Origin: Tubulanus polymorphus
Lineage: Eukaryota > Nemertea > Palaeonemertea > Tubulaniformes > Tubulanidae
Assembly (NCBI RefSeq): GCF_964204645.1
Contig: NC_134028.1
Span: 17,396,153 to 17,460,152, forward strand
DNA length: 64,000 nucleotides
Direction: 5' to 3'
The notes under the pieces are model-generated. The model did no database searches. It was not told the origin of the DNA and saw nothing but the letters and a program-made list of their open reading frames with translations. Below, one piece after another: positions 17,901 through 27,595 of this stretch. Position numbers and translations under genes: made by a program. Positions within the stretch are counted from its first letter, which is position 1. Every line of letters begins with the position of its first letter.

Positions 17901-19015
17901 GTATTTGGTAATTTGATTAAATCAAATACATTTATCTTTATATTATTATCTCTTTCTATCTTTGGGATGTCTTTAATTATAACAGGATACTTATCTATCT
18001 TATAATTATTTTCAAATGGTTTATAATGAGTTAATCTAAAACTATGTGTAATATCTTCTGTTGGATGTAAACAACTTATTATAGCCCATAGAAAACATTT
18101 ATCATCTTCATTTTGTACGTTTATAACAGCATTAGTTTTAAATGGTAGTTTGATATAACTCGATGCTTCAATATCTGGTTCTTTATAATATGATACATTA
18201 TTTTCATCTATTGGTTTTGATTTAGTTAACTTATTATATTTTGTGTTATAAACATGTAAAGTTATAAATATTATCTCATCAAATATTAAACCAGATCCTT
18301 CAAAATATTTCTCTTCTATTTTAGTTTTTACTTCATTATAACATTTATCTAATTTATCATCTATATGTTGTTTAGATATAATATGTTGTGAATGAGAATT
18401 TATATTATATATTGGTTTATCTTCAGATTTTATAAACTTTACTTTAACTGATATACTAATTTTAGGATATTCAACATCTGTAATTATTTTTATTATTTCT
18501 TTCATATTTTCTAAATGTTTTTTATTTTCTTCTATTGTTTTACTTTTATGAAATTTAAACTCGATAGCTGCTGGACCATTATCACTTTTAAATGCTTCGG
18601 TTATTTCTATATCTTTTTTATTATCTAATGAATTAATATAATTTCTTACATCTTCCATGTATGGTCTTTTATTGTTTGATTTATTTTTTATTCTTTTAAT
18701 TGTCTTCTGTTTCTTATCGTTATCATTATCAAAATAATCTTCACCTAAAATATCATTATTCTTATTTCTAATATGACTTATAGATTTTAAATGTTCTTTA
18801 TAATATCTTTTATCACTGAATGATTGATTACATGTATCACATTTGTATGTTTCTTTTTCATCCTTTAATTCTTCTAATTTATTTTCTAATATATCATCTT
18901 CATATTCTAGTTTCAATTTATTCTCTAAATGTGTTTTAGTTTTATTGTGTCTTGCTTTTTGGGATTTATCTATATCGATATTACATGTTGGACAGTAGTA
19001 CTTATTTGCTTCCAT
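14984..19015 (-). CDS. polB: Protein-primed family B DNA polymerase with zinc fingers and EndoVII-like insert
   Basis: The frame is open from 19048 (1354 codons), but the second Met (19015, MEANKYYC) is the likely start because the relic at 52571 begins there. In 1354-residue numbering: C2H2 fingers at ~19-40, ~70-92 and ~440-463; a Cys/His pair in DDKCFLWAI (Cys318) and NHYMWI (His416) resembling an OTU-type protease; Exo I GDFES (~495-499); an endonuclease VII-like zinc module CYYC ... VRDHDHLNGKFRG ... HENC (~611-643); Exo II around NLSGYDAHLF (~659-668); Exo III YLKSD (~822-826); motif A DANNLYG (~914-920); motif B KLMNNAFYG (~1077-1085); motif C YFDTDS (~1176-1181). All polymerase and exonuclease residues are present. 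It would replicate the element by protein priming. The promoter lies in the TIR. Confidence 0.95.
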   Translation of the reverse strand: MEANKYYCPTCNIDIDKSQKARHNKTKTHLENKLKLEYEDDILENKLEELKDEKETYKCDTCNQSFSDKRYYKEHLKSISHIRNKNNDILGEDYFDNDNDKKQKTIKRIKNKSNNKRPYMEDVRNYINSLDNKKDIEITEAFKSDNGPAAIEFKFHKSKTIEENKKHLENMKEIIKIITDVEYPKISISVKVKFIKSEDKPIYNINSHSQHIISKQHIDDKLDKCYNEVKTKIEEKYFEGSGLIFDEIIFITLHVYNTKYNKLTKSKPIDENNVSYYKEPDIEASSYIKLPFKTNAVINVQNEDDKCFLWAIISCLHPTEDITHSFRLTHYKPFENNYKIDKYPVIIKDIPKIERDNNIKINVFDLIKLPNTKGNNIKHYTLEHLYLSKYYDSNDVIDILYYENHYMWIKRIDLFFKSENDFDNKIYLCRKCLHKFRTESALLNHKQLCENHDYCKLVLPNEKDKILRFKKYDYKNKVPFVIYGDFESLNKELTDKDRKDIYYKRKKLNSNESDYSDEPPITNTIKKIHQSAAAFGLYIKSDYPELIESEYYHYRNENVINHFCDLLIEYEIRFNEKLNKNIEIIMTEEDKEEFAFADKCYYCNQVFYSSDKKVRDHDHLNGKFRGAAHENCNLQAKKINFVPVIFHNLSGYDAHLFIKQLCHKIEEINNEIEILNSNRSKDKIPTYKFRMLAKTSENYISFQFGCLRFIDSYRFLSSSLDNLSKSLVDDELKILKEYYPNNDDFQLMRYKGAIPYSFYKNHNDFKITELLKEQFYDELKNEYVKDEVYNRTLNIWNHFKIENHGQLVDLYLKSDVLLLTDIFERFRDVNLKYFNIDPCHCYSSPGLTWDCGLKFTDIKMDLLTNIDQLLLFEKSIRGGVSGVLGDRYFNVNDNPGYKLLYIDANNLYGWAMMEPQPYGMFEITEVLQIDKFDWKKRILDIADDSDTGYFFVVDLEYPENIKFKSRNLAYCPEHKTVKHEELSNYQKRIKPDNHIHTEKLMVTQEDKYNYVVHYRMLKFYLRQGMILKKVHRYISFSQSKWLEKYIDFNTTQRTKSKTDFEKDFFKLMNNAFYGKTCENIRNRNDIELVSNGKRIRHLQSYPKFIGNRIFDENLAAVKLKRTSMKFNKPIYVGAAVLELSKLLMYEFYYNILQPHFGEKHIEILYFDTDSYILKIKTDNITDDLKTLKHHFDFSNYPKNHELFTNDNKKVPGKFKDELGGEEMIEFIGIRSKMYSYKTKEHEAKKLKGITKSVVEKNIHFKDYINCIFNEEVRKHKMKCLRSEDHEMYIEEIEKISLNPFDDKRYILDDGIHTVAYGCNLDEYIKFKREETKENEIMKRILAC

Positions 19016-19107
19016 TTTAATACTATATTTTTTATTAACATTGAACATAACACTTACCTCTCAACGCGTCCCGCCACGTATGAGTCCTACCGCGTGTGAG
19101 TCCCGCC

Positions 19108-19115
19108 TATTTATA
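19108..19115 (-). promoter_or_regulatory. TATA box of the DNA polymerase gene
   Basis: TATAAATA on the minus strand within the right TIR, about 95 bp upstream of the preferred polymerase start at 19015. A similarly placed TATAAATA exists in a diverged Maverick relic (52758-52765), which supports function. Confidence 0.65.
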
Positions 19116-19244
19116 CTACTCAACAGTGGGGAAAACCAAGCTGCGTGTTGAGACTTGTAAATTATGAGGCTTGTGATTGGCCAGTGTAATAGGGAATACT
19201 CAACGTGTTGAGACTTGTAAATTATGAGGCTTGTGATTAGATAG

Positions 19245-19450
19245 AGTAATAGGGGTTTAGTTGTTCTATATCAAAGGTTGAGAGGTTGAGGTTGATAAAT
19301 TTTCCAAATGTTAAAATAATAATAATTTCTACTTGAATTAGGAGTGTACGCGACTAATTCAAGTAGAAATTATTGTTATTTTAACATTTGGAAAATTTCT
19401 CGGGCTCGACCTTTCGACCTTTGGTATAGAACAACTAAACCCCTATTACT
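19245..19450. repeat. Terminal palindrome (hairpin end) of Mav1, right
   Basis: Reverse complement of the left terminal palindrome, with the same arm-specific differences. This shows that the two ends are kept alike while the two arms within one end have drifted. Confidence 0.9.
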
Positions 19451-19456
19451 GATATA

Positions 19457-20234
19457 GAGGTTGAAGCCCGCGGCCGAATAAAGTAATATATTCTTTTATT
19501 TTGATACCTCGTCGACATAACAGCTTTTCTCCGCTATATCTCTTCGGCGTGTTTAGTTTAGGCCTACGATTCCCCGGTACACTAAAGATTTATCTTAGTA
19601 AATACACGGTTAATTCGGTAAAGAAAAATAGGTATTGTTAAACTTACTCCTTGAAACCCGCAGCCAAATCACTGGTAGTAATAAATTAATGTGTACTCGA
19701 TTTGATTCTCATGATGAGGAGAAACTCGCAGCTGATCCCCGGAACGACGATGTAGTAACACACGTCGATTCGTCGATGTTTACGGCTCGACAGTGCATTT
19801 AAAATCTAAAGTAGTAAATTTCCAGTGTATCGGTAATATGATTTGATGAGGAAAATGGGCTATTGTTAAAATCACCGTTTGAAGACCGCGACTGAATTTG
19901 AAGTCTGCGGCAATAAATTAGTTCATTTATACTTGAATTGATAATCGAAGTGACAGTCGAACTGCGGGTTGATTTCGGGATGACGACTCGAAAAACATGT
20001 CGCCCCATTGAATGGGGCTAAATTTTCGATGTTTACGGCCCGACAGCGCTTTTGTAACGATGATTCGTGAAAAAACACGCGGGCTATTTGTAGATCTCAG
20101 TGAGCTGAACGATATTATATGGATTGTATATGAAACAGTGGTAAGGTAACAAAGCCTATGTTCTTTTGGTAAAAATAGTGTGGAAGAAAATAATAATTAT
20201 AATAATCACGCGGATATCAATAGGGTTTTCTGTG
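19457..20234. repeat. Body of long non-autonomous repeat, copy A, right half
   Basis: Continues the block split by Mav1; matches 35491-36235 and, from about 19665, also 41905-42430. Before Mav1 inserted, copy A read straight across the single GATATA, as copy B does now. Short ORFs in it differ between copies and are not coding. Confidence 0.85.
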
Positions 20235-20306
20235 AAATAACAGAAAACCCTAATAATAATCACGCGGATATCAATAGGGTTTTCTGTGAAATAACAGAAA
20301 ACCCTA
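20235..20306. repeat. Two tandem hairpin units at the end of copy A
   Basis: Two direct copies of ATCACGCGGATATCAATAGG leading into a hairpin with stem AGGGTTTTCTGT / ACAGAAAACCCT around GAAATA. They end directly against Maverick DNA at CCCTAAATAT. The same unit forms a six-copy array at the end of copy C. Confidence 0.9.
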
Positions 20307-20606
20307 AATATATGATAATCATAAAAGTAGTAATGAAATAAATGTTGAAATAATTATAACTAAGTTAACTAAATATTTTGAAGAAGGTGATTTCTTTTAT
20401 TAATGAATGAGTGATAATAAGTGGATAATAACTGGTTTATATAATGGAGCATTACTATCAGTTAGAACTGTTGGATATACAATGGTATTAAAATTGTATT
20501 CAAAATGGGAAGTATTAATGTTGATAGATTTGATATAAATGATATTTCAAAATTAACGTTAGCAGTTACTTTATCTAATTTAACAATTGGTTATTTGGAA
20601 AAACAT
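20307..20606 (+). pseudogene. Maverick relic: end of 113-aa gene and frameshifted 73-aa gene
   Basis: 20307-20402 matches the 3' end of the 13516-13857 gene (reading in the plus direction here), and 20407-20606 matches the 13294-13515 gene, starting ATGAGTGATAATAAGTGG. One base is missing within the A-run (TTAAAATTGTATTC versus TTAAAAAAAGTATTC), breaking the frame, although GSINVDRFDINDISKLTLAV continues in another frame. The homology stops near 20606. It shows that a second, diverged Maverick once lay here. Confidence 0.85.
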
Positions 20607-21105
20607 GTACTTATTTCTCTTTACACGGAGCAAATAGAAGCAGCATGGCAATATATTAGTGCAGGAACTTTAATTAGCTTTCATATGATATATTATATGT
20701 GGGGTTGGTCACACATTTTGTCAGTTTTAGCCATCCACAATGGATTTTTGAGTGGATGTACATCACAGATCTCACTTTGCTACTTGTCAGCAATGTTACT
20801 ATAGTCTACTGTCCTATTTTAGAGCTAGGCCTTGCTGGCATGCCTCAAATGTACCCTTGCTTTTTATGAGGAATGTCTACATTTTGTTACCCTTACCCTC
20901 CTGCTGCTCTGTCTCTCGTCGACGCCGTCGTTAGTGTCTGATGGGTGTTTACTTCTGTCGACTGGCGATCATGACATTTAGATTTGATTAATCCCTAAAA
21001 AATCACTGGATAAAACCAAATGAGCCTAGGCCTATAACAATCAAATTGAAAACTGAATATTATTATATGATTAAATTTAATTTTCCTGTTTGTTTCTTCA
21101 TTTGA
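20607..21105. other. Gene-free stretch
   Basis: No homology to the neighbouring elements and no credible ORF. I see no repeats or RNA genes in it. Confidence 0.5.
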
Positions 21106-21530
21106 GGATTCTTTGTTATGCGGGGGACACACTGGGCAATTTCGTCGGCGGGTAAAATCGCCCAGTGTGTCCGGGTCGGCGATTGATGATAGCCCTCGGC
21201 ATTCCAAGAACAAGACTCAAATATTCTCCATTATAACGTATGTATTAATTCAAAAAGTTATGCTTATAATTCATTGATACATATTCATTCATTTTATGAT
21301 TAAATGTATTTGTCGTGTTATTTTCTTCTTTTCAGGATTCTTTGTTAAGCGGGGGACACACTGGGCGATTTCGTCGGCGGGTAAAATCGCCCAGTGTGTC
21401 CGGGTCGGCGATTGATGATAGCCCTCGGCATTCCAAGAACAAGACTCAAATATTCTCCATTATTACGTATGTATTAATTTAAAAATGTATACTTATAATT
21501 CATTGATACACATTCATTCATTGACATTGA
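21106..21530. repeat. Tandem duplication (~229 bp) carrying a palindrome
   Basis: Two head-to-tail units, starting GGATTCTTTGTTA at 21106 and 21335. Each contains GACACACTGGGC ... GCCCAGTGTGTC as an inverted repeat around CGTCGGCGGGTA, and the same 3' part (GATTGATGATAGCCCTCGGC). Likely a short foldback element that was duplicated in tandem. Confidence 0.8.
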
Positions 21531-21791
21531 ATACATTGACATTGAATACATTATAGAGAAAACAACAAAATTCCATTAGCCAAAATATCCATGGCATAGA
21601 TCAATGAAATAATTAATTTATTCAATCATCTCTTTATCAGTAGTGATGTATAGTTTCTACATTTCATCTATGCTATTGGAAACTTAGATAAACAAATTAA
21701 CATTAAAAACTGTTACACAATATACCATATTCAAATGATGAAATCTCGTCCACATACTTTTTACTAACGTTGATTAATTGTCATTGTAGGT

Positions 21792-24700
21792 TTAAGCAGG
21801 CTTGTTGCATTGTTGACACAAGCGCTTTCGCTCGGAGGTTTCAGAAGAATAATGATAAAACCCACCACAAGGACATTTGCGTTTCATTAATTTTTCATCA
21901 ACGTCACTGAATTTTGTCGAGTACAACGCCTGATTCAGGAATAGTAATTTTGATCGGCGGACGTTGTCGCGTATCGTGCAATATATTCGGTTGTCGCGAT
22001 TAACACTGGCATGCTTGCATTCCAAGGACTGTTCGGAGAATAATCCTAATGAACCCCACATTTCATGAATGCCGGAGTGTGGTGCAGTAACGTATGAAGC
22101 TTGGGGGTTATATTTACATTAGGAAAGTTCTCAGCAAAGAATTTACCGAACTTCGAAACCTTTTTACAATAATCTTCTACTTCAGTCGCAGATAGAAAGC
22201 GTGATGCAGAATAAAGTGATGCTATCTTGCTGAATTTCTGGAACAATTTAGTGAACTTATTACATTCGTCCGGGTCATGATCTTTTAAAACACTACACAA
22301 TAAAGCTGGATTGTTGACGTCGGCATTCATTCGCAGAATTTTGTAAACATGGTTGCCTACAAAACTCTGGGAATGGTATGCCTGACGGTCAACCCCGATC
22401 TTCTTTAAAATTTCGTTTAAGCCATGTTGAACCGGCCCAAAGGATGCATTAACAGCCTTAAAGGTTTCGGATAGTTCACTCTGTTTGATGCTTATATTTG
22501 ACTTTAACACAGCCTTCTTAGATTTTAAACCTTCTACTTCGGAGGTGAAGTGTTTTACTATCTTGTTAGCAGACAGTGTGTTGCCAGTTTTGCATTCCAG
22601 ACAGATAAAGTTTTCTGCCTGAAATCCAAAACTTGCAACACACTGACTGTGATATAATGCTTCACAACTTTCACACTCCTTGAAATCGTTCGGGGGAGAT
22701 CCTGGCACATTTCTTATGACACATATTTTAGCCTGGCATGATATAACAGCTCTACCTTTTTTTTGAGCCTGTTTTAGTAAGTCTAATATTTGGATTTTAT
22801 TGTCGATTTTAATCTGTGTGTCACTTAGTTCCGCCTCCAGTGCACAGACCGCTGCAGACTGGCTCTTCCATTTTTCATATAATTCATTGTTTCGATCTTT
22901 TAAGCCTTCATTATCACATTTTCGACACTTGTTTTCCAGCAGATTGAAAAATAATAGTACTAAACCGAGTGAAATGTGCAATGAAGGTGGAACTAAGTGA
23001 TCCAGATTCTCTATATCGCACATCATTTTTCGACTGATGCTTTTAGTTGCAGGTCCAGGATTCTGGTTCCCCTGGGATTCAGGTTCTGGATCTCAGAAAT
23101 CTGTCTGAAAATTTGACCGAAGACTTTAGTCAGATTTTCCTCATTGTCCACTGCCTCAAAGTAGGATAACATGTCAGTGTGATCCACACTATCAGCTACA
23201 GTGCTATTGATTATTGAGCATACAAGTTTAGTGGACCCACCACCTTTGTCGGCTCCAACTTTTATCCAAATTTCCCCATGAAAATTTGGATTTTGTTTAT
23301 TCAGGTCTAATTTCTTGCTATCTATCAATGTCTTAATTTTGGATTCAATAAACATTTTGATATTCTTAATTGATACATAGGCCACTGGCTTTCTTTCTAG
23401 AGTTCTCTGATTTACAATTAATTCTAACTGCCCAGTTTCTATATTGTCACTTATATTACTACTGCGAGAAATTATTTCGGCTCTGATCTTATTTGATGAT
23501 GGAAAAATATTGATGTTCATATCTCGTAGCTTCTTTTCTAATAACAAAAACTTACTAAGCGTAAGCCTTAAATCCAGCTTAAGGTCAACAGCTTCTTGAG
23601 GATTGAGCTTTTTTGGCATAGCAAGGATCTTTGATTTACTGATTACCAATTTGCGCAAGTTTTTGCGCATCCTTGTCTAAAAGAAATGCTATTGTTGTGG
23701 CTGTTTCCTCATCACAGGTAGACTTTGATGAAATTGATGAAATAAAAGATTTTATTTTTGCTGCTCGTTTCTCAAGAGTCTGTCGACTAGAATTTGATGA
23801 ACTGGTATTTGGTTCTTCGACCTTGTAAAACTTGGCAGTACGATTTGTTGCTGCAACACGACCAGTTATATAATCTTCTGATGAATTAACAATTATTATA
23901 GTCAGTACATATGTTCTTTATGCGATAATTTTCAGCCAATAAATTTTCATGTTTCAATTCAAGTTCTTCAATTCTTTTTCTTAATGAAATCTCTGTTGTT
24001 GATGATGGTGTTGGACTATTTAGACTTTCTGTGCTGTTGCTACTAGTGAATGGTTCCGGACTGTTTGGCAACTCCATTTGAATATCGTCCACTTGGTCAT
24101 CGCTGCCTAGTAGGTTATGTGTGTCATGTTGTTTATTACCAGATCCTTATGAAAATAATTTTAAAATGGAATTCTTTCAGGCATTTCTTTCTTTCACCGA
24201 GACACGATATCGTACGAATATCTTTTAAATTGAAAAGAATCATTCTATCATGCTTTATAGAAATATAATTGTGATTTCCTATGCAAGAAATGGGCCTATA
24301 GTTCATATCATTAAATCATGGGCTAGGTTACCAGACTACTTACCAGACTCGCAGGATCAGGATAGTATTAGTATGTGTTAATAATGTTTAAATTAAACTT
24401 ACTTTCCCAAGGAAATACTACACCTGTCTGTGGGTTTGTTAATACTCCAAAGCCTTTTGACCTCGACAAAAGGTTGCCATGGCTCCTACATATCCAGTTT
24501 GTGGAATAAATGAATCCATCACTCTCTTCCAACAATGATTAACTCCAAACTCCCAACTTTATGCTCCATACATAGCTTTCTCGGAACTAAAGTGCAGCTC
24601 GATACCTGAGGGGTCACTCTCTTTCTGAGCAAAGCGCTCTAAGAATTCTTCGATTTTCTAATAATTGCAGGTTTTTTTGGCTGAATAGAACCACTTTACT

Positions 24701-25121
24701 TTTTAAGTGTGCCCCAGTATTTTGAAATCCTGATAAAACTGAGGATTTGCCAAAAAAATTCTATGACCCTATTCCTTTCCTCCTGCATCCAGAACATATA
24801 AATAATAACGAGAATAAATTAAATCAATTAATATATTTATTAATAAATTAATAAAGTCTTAACACAATTCTTTTTAATATATAGGTCAATTTTTATCCAC
24901 ATACATATGCATTTAGTTTATGTAATCTAAAATATACCGACGAATAATGTATAATTCCAAAAGTTGTGTATAATTTAGACCTATATTTAGAACTCTCAAC
25001 AATGACAACATTATAATATATACTTACTTGATTCTACGAGCTTTTTAATTTTCTGTTTTGAGGCTTGAGTCTTTCGACCGAAATATCCTTTTCGCTTTCC
25101 TCTTCCACCTTTAGATGACAT
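21792..25121 (-). pseudogene. Decayed intron-containing transposon-like gene with PHD/RING-type zinc finger
   Basis: Reconstructed pieces on the minus strand: exon 25121-25028 (starts MSSKGGRGKRKG, donor GTAAGT); exon about 24530-24403 (contains GFGVLTNPQTGVVFPWE, donor GTAAGT); exon from 24106 (acceptor TAG; phase fits the previous donor) through a Ser-rich and coiled segment to 23655; then 23670-21792 in three frames. Downstream motifs are GADKGGGSTKLVCSI (~23250), a Cys-rich CQAKICV ... CESCEALYHSQC ... CLEC finger (~22600-22740) and KLHTLLHHTP / GSLGLFSEQSLECKHA (~22050). I recall this motif set from uncharacterised transposon-like proteins in many invertebrates. Frameshifts at ~23660, ~23025 and ~22050 suggest a pseudogene, although sequence error cannot be excluded. 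Confidence 0.6.
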
Positions 25122-26426
25122 CTGAAAGGAAAAACATTGCTTTTTGATTTCGCATTGATTTTTTACACTAATCATACATGCCAGGGAGAGATCGCTGATA
25201 CATGTTAGATTATAGAATTTGCCGGGGTAATAATACCGAAAAGGTAAAACGCTCTGAGCAGCCTGGCTGGATTTAACGCATTTTAAGTGCTATTTAGACA
25301 ATAAAATCTGATATTGCATTATACCTATCAGTCATGAGACAACGAAAAATCTAAGATGATGATAATGATAATAATAATACAGAACATACCTTAATGATAC
25401 AACAAGAAAACACCACGGGTTAAATGGTAAAATGTTGGTGATGGATCTAAAATAAAAAGCAAATAGGCTCTAAATATTTCATGGTCACTGGTCAATTTGC
25501 ATCCAGCAATAATCTGTTAATATATTGTTAAATCATCAATTATTATACAGAACATACCTTAACGATACAACAAAAAAACAGTAGATACAATGGTACAAGA
25601 TGGCACTAGTCGACGTCTACAGTCCACTGTGGCGACAGAATATAGCCTAGGTCTAAAAGGAAAAAAAACAAAAAGGCCGTAAATTATATGACAAATAACA
25701 TGGAAAATCACACTCACAAATCAATTTTTATCCAGCAATACATCGGTTTTATAGCCTGCTGCTGGTACTTACTTGTATAGGCCTCAGAACCAGAAACAAA
25801 TTACGAATAGGCTTAGATTTGGCATATGAGTCAGTGGTATATAATTCTCAAAGTATGGGGCATTACAATTTAGTCGTCCAGTGTGTTGTGGATTTGAAAT
25901 TCGGCTGACAAATGGACTATGAAAACTGACATCAATAAAATGAACTTTGAATTTAAATTGAATTTATTTTTTACATAAAAACGGATGATATTTCATAAAG
26001 TACGATATTTCATTATATTTTCGACAAACGTGATACTAAGGCCTTTTTAAAAGTAAAACCGGATAGTATTTGACGAACGATCGCCGGAAAACAACGACGT
26101 AAATTTGGCCGAAATTTAACTTTCAGAAAATTTCTACGCAAAACGGCCGACACACATTTAAGCCATTAAAACACACAAAATAGTCACGGATTTCCTCTTG
26201 GACGTATTTAGCTACATCATTGATCTTTTGTTCTTGGAGGATAAATGGCTAATGGTACATAAAAACATGTAATTTGTATAAAGGAAGCGTTTTAATTTCT
26301 TTACCGGCAATATTCTGTTCAACGCACCGCCATCTTGGATCCACTGTAAACAATCATCGCGCTATTCGGTAAAAGTTGCACACAAGGTAAAGGTCGCGAA
26401 TAGTTAGTATTATGGCAACGGTCGTG
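25122..26426. other. Gene-free stretch
   Basis: AT-rich. A short segment (ACAGAACATACCTTAA(T/C)GATACAACAA) occurs twice, near 25380 and 25550. No credible coding region. Confidence 0.5.
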
Positions 26427-26650
26427 ACAACATCAACCATTACTAAACAGGCTATTAGGAAACAGTATCAATGATAGGTCGCCAAAATGGCTCAGCAGTT
26501 ATCTCTGAACGAAAACTTGTAGCCGAAATCAACGGAACGCCTCATCTTGGAATAAGTCGGTCAAACTAGTGGAGTCACGCAAGGTAGTATCCCAAGTTGT
26601 CTTCTGTTTAATGTCCTGACATATGACATACACAGTAATCCAACATATAC
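26427..26650 (+). mobile_element. Reverse transcriptase remnant (LINE-like), copy 1
   Basis: Corresponds to 36325-36545, which preserves the reading better. Fragments resemble non-LTR reverse transcriptase: AFDNAQHQPLLNRL (only in copy 2), KWLSSYL, and GVTHGSILSCLLF. Stops and frameshifts are frequent. Part of a ~1.2-kb block duplicated between 26.43-27.60 and 36.30-37.49 kb. Confidence 0.6.
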
Positions 26651-26679
26651 CAGACCGAGTAAATTTCTAAATCGACCTT

Positions 26680-27225
26680 AACACGCTGTTCGACCAAAAA
26701 ACTTAATGTTCCAACAAGAAAATCTTGTTCGAATGAAAATAATTCTGTTAGATCGAACAATATTTTGCTTGAACCAAAAATCTTCTTCATTCTGACAAAA
26801 AATGTGTTCGAATAAAAAGCTATGTTATTGTTGAAATGAAAAATTTTAAGTCCCGGCAAAAAAATTTGGTCGAGCGAAAACAATTGTTTCGAACGAATGT
26901 TTGAATGAAAACAATTCTGTTCTATTGAACAAAATACTTCATACTTTCGGTTCGGAGAAAAAACTTTTTTCAATATACTTGTTCGAACGAAAAACTTAAT
27001 GTTCTGACAAGAAAATTCTGCTCAAATTAAAAAAGATTCTGTTCAATTGAACGATTGTTCGAACGAAAAACCTTTCGTTTGGACAAAAAAAAGTTTGTTC
27101 AACTTTGTTCTTACGATTTTTTCAAATTGGTTCAATCGTATAGAATATTATTGGTTCGAACGAAATAAATTTTGTTCCGACGAAAGAATTTTCAAGCGAA
27201 AGGTCTTTTGAACGAAAAAAAAAGA
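26680..27225. repeat. Degenerate GTTCGAACGAAAA-type repeat tract, copy 1
   Basis: About 550 bp in which short variants of TTGTTCGAACGAAAAACTT and AATTCTGTTC(G/A)A recur irregularly on both strands. Duplicated at 36575-37105. The core TTCGAA is self-complementary. No coding potential. Confidence 0.7.
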
Positions 27226-27429
27226 TATTTCTGGTGCTCCGCAGTAACTTAAAGCCGGATGTAGGTTGGTCTTGTGACACGATCGCAAGTTTCAGTGCAA
27301 GTCGGTTGCAATACGATTGTGTGCGACTAGTTTCTGCCAGTCGCAAGAGCGCGTCGGTTGGTTGTGACAGTCGTGTCGCTTCGCAGATAGCAGAACACGT
27401 ACGACTCCATGTGACTGGCGTTGCTGAAA

Positions 27430-27595
27430 GATGAGGACGCCAGTGATATGCCGACTGAGTTTCAATTCGTCAAAACGTCACGATGTGTCAACATATTTAT
27501 GTTGACTTGATGCGATATATCGCGATATATCGACATAAATATGGCGACTTGTCGAGTTGGAACGCGACAACTCGAGGCCCTTTATCGCTTCCGTA
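27430..27595. mobile_element. Right end of a foldback MITE
   Basis: Shares the terminus GGCCCTTTATCGCTTCCGTA and the internal GCGATATATCGCGATATATC with the complete foldback element at 33459-33874. The left end is missing or replaced by the sequence upstream. The same partial copy is at 37330-37481. Confidence 0.65.

Larger units (their letters stand above)
2257..19450. mobile_element. Maverick/Polinton element, near complete (Mav1)
   Basis: A 17,194-bp element with 549-bp terminal inverted repeats, a 6-bp target duplication, and the diagnostic Maverick genes: protein-primed DNA polymerase B, retroviral-type integrase with chromodomain, A32-like packaging ATPase, and major and minor capsid protein candidates. 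Left-side genes run on the plus strand and right-side genes on the minus strand, converging near 6.7-7.1 kb. The integrase has an in-frame stop and two small or structural genes are frameshifted, so this copy is probably inactive, but the TIRs are nearly identical to each other, suggesting fairly recent insertion or repair. No adenain-like protease gene was recognised. Confidence 0.95.
18902..19450. repeat. Right terminal inverted repeat of Mav1 (549 bp)
   Basis: Mirror of the left repeat. It contains the start of the polymerase gene, its TATA box, the duplicated ATTATGAGGCTTGTGATT segments and the terminal palindrome. Ends at ...CCCTATTACT before the duplicated GATATA. Confidence 0.95.

Noticed and set aside
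21995..22850. Plus-strand ORFs opposite the transposon-like gene
   Set aside because: Short shadows without motifs.
27290..27400. GC-richer stretch with several CAGTCGC and GTCGGTTG motifs, looked at as a possible tRNA or SINE head
   Set aside because: No A/B box pair or cloverleaf was found.
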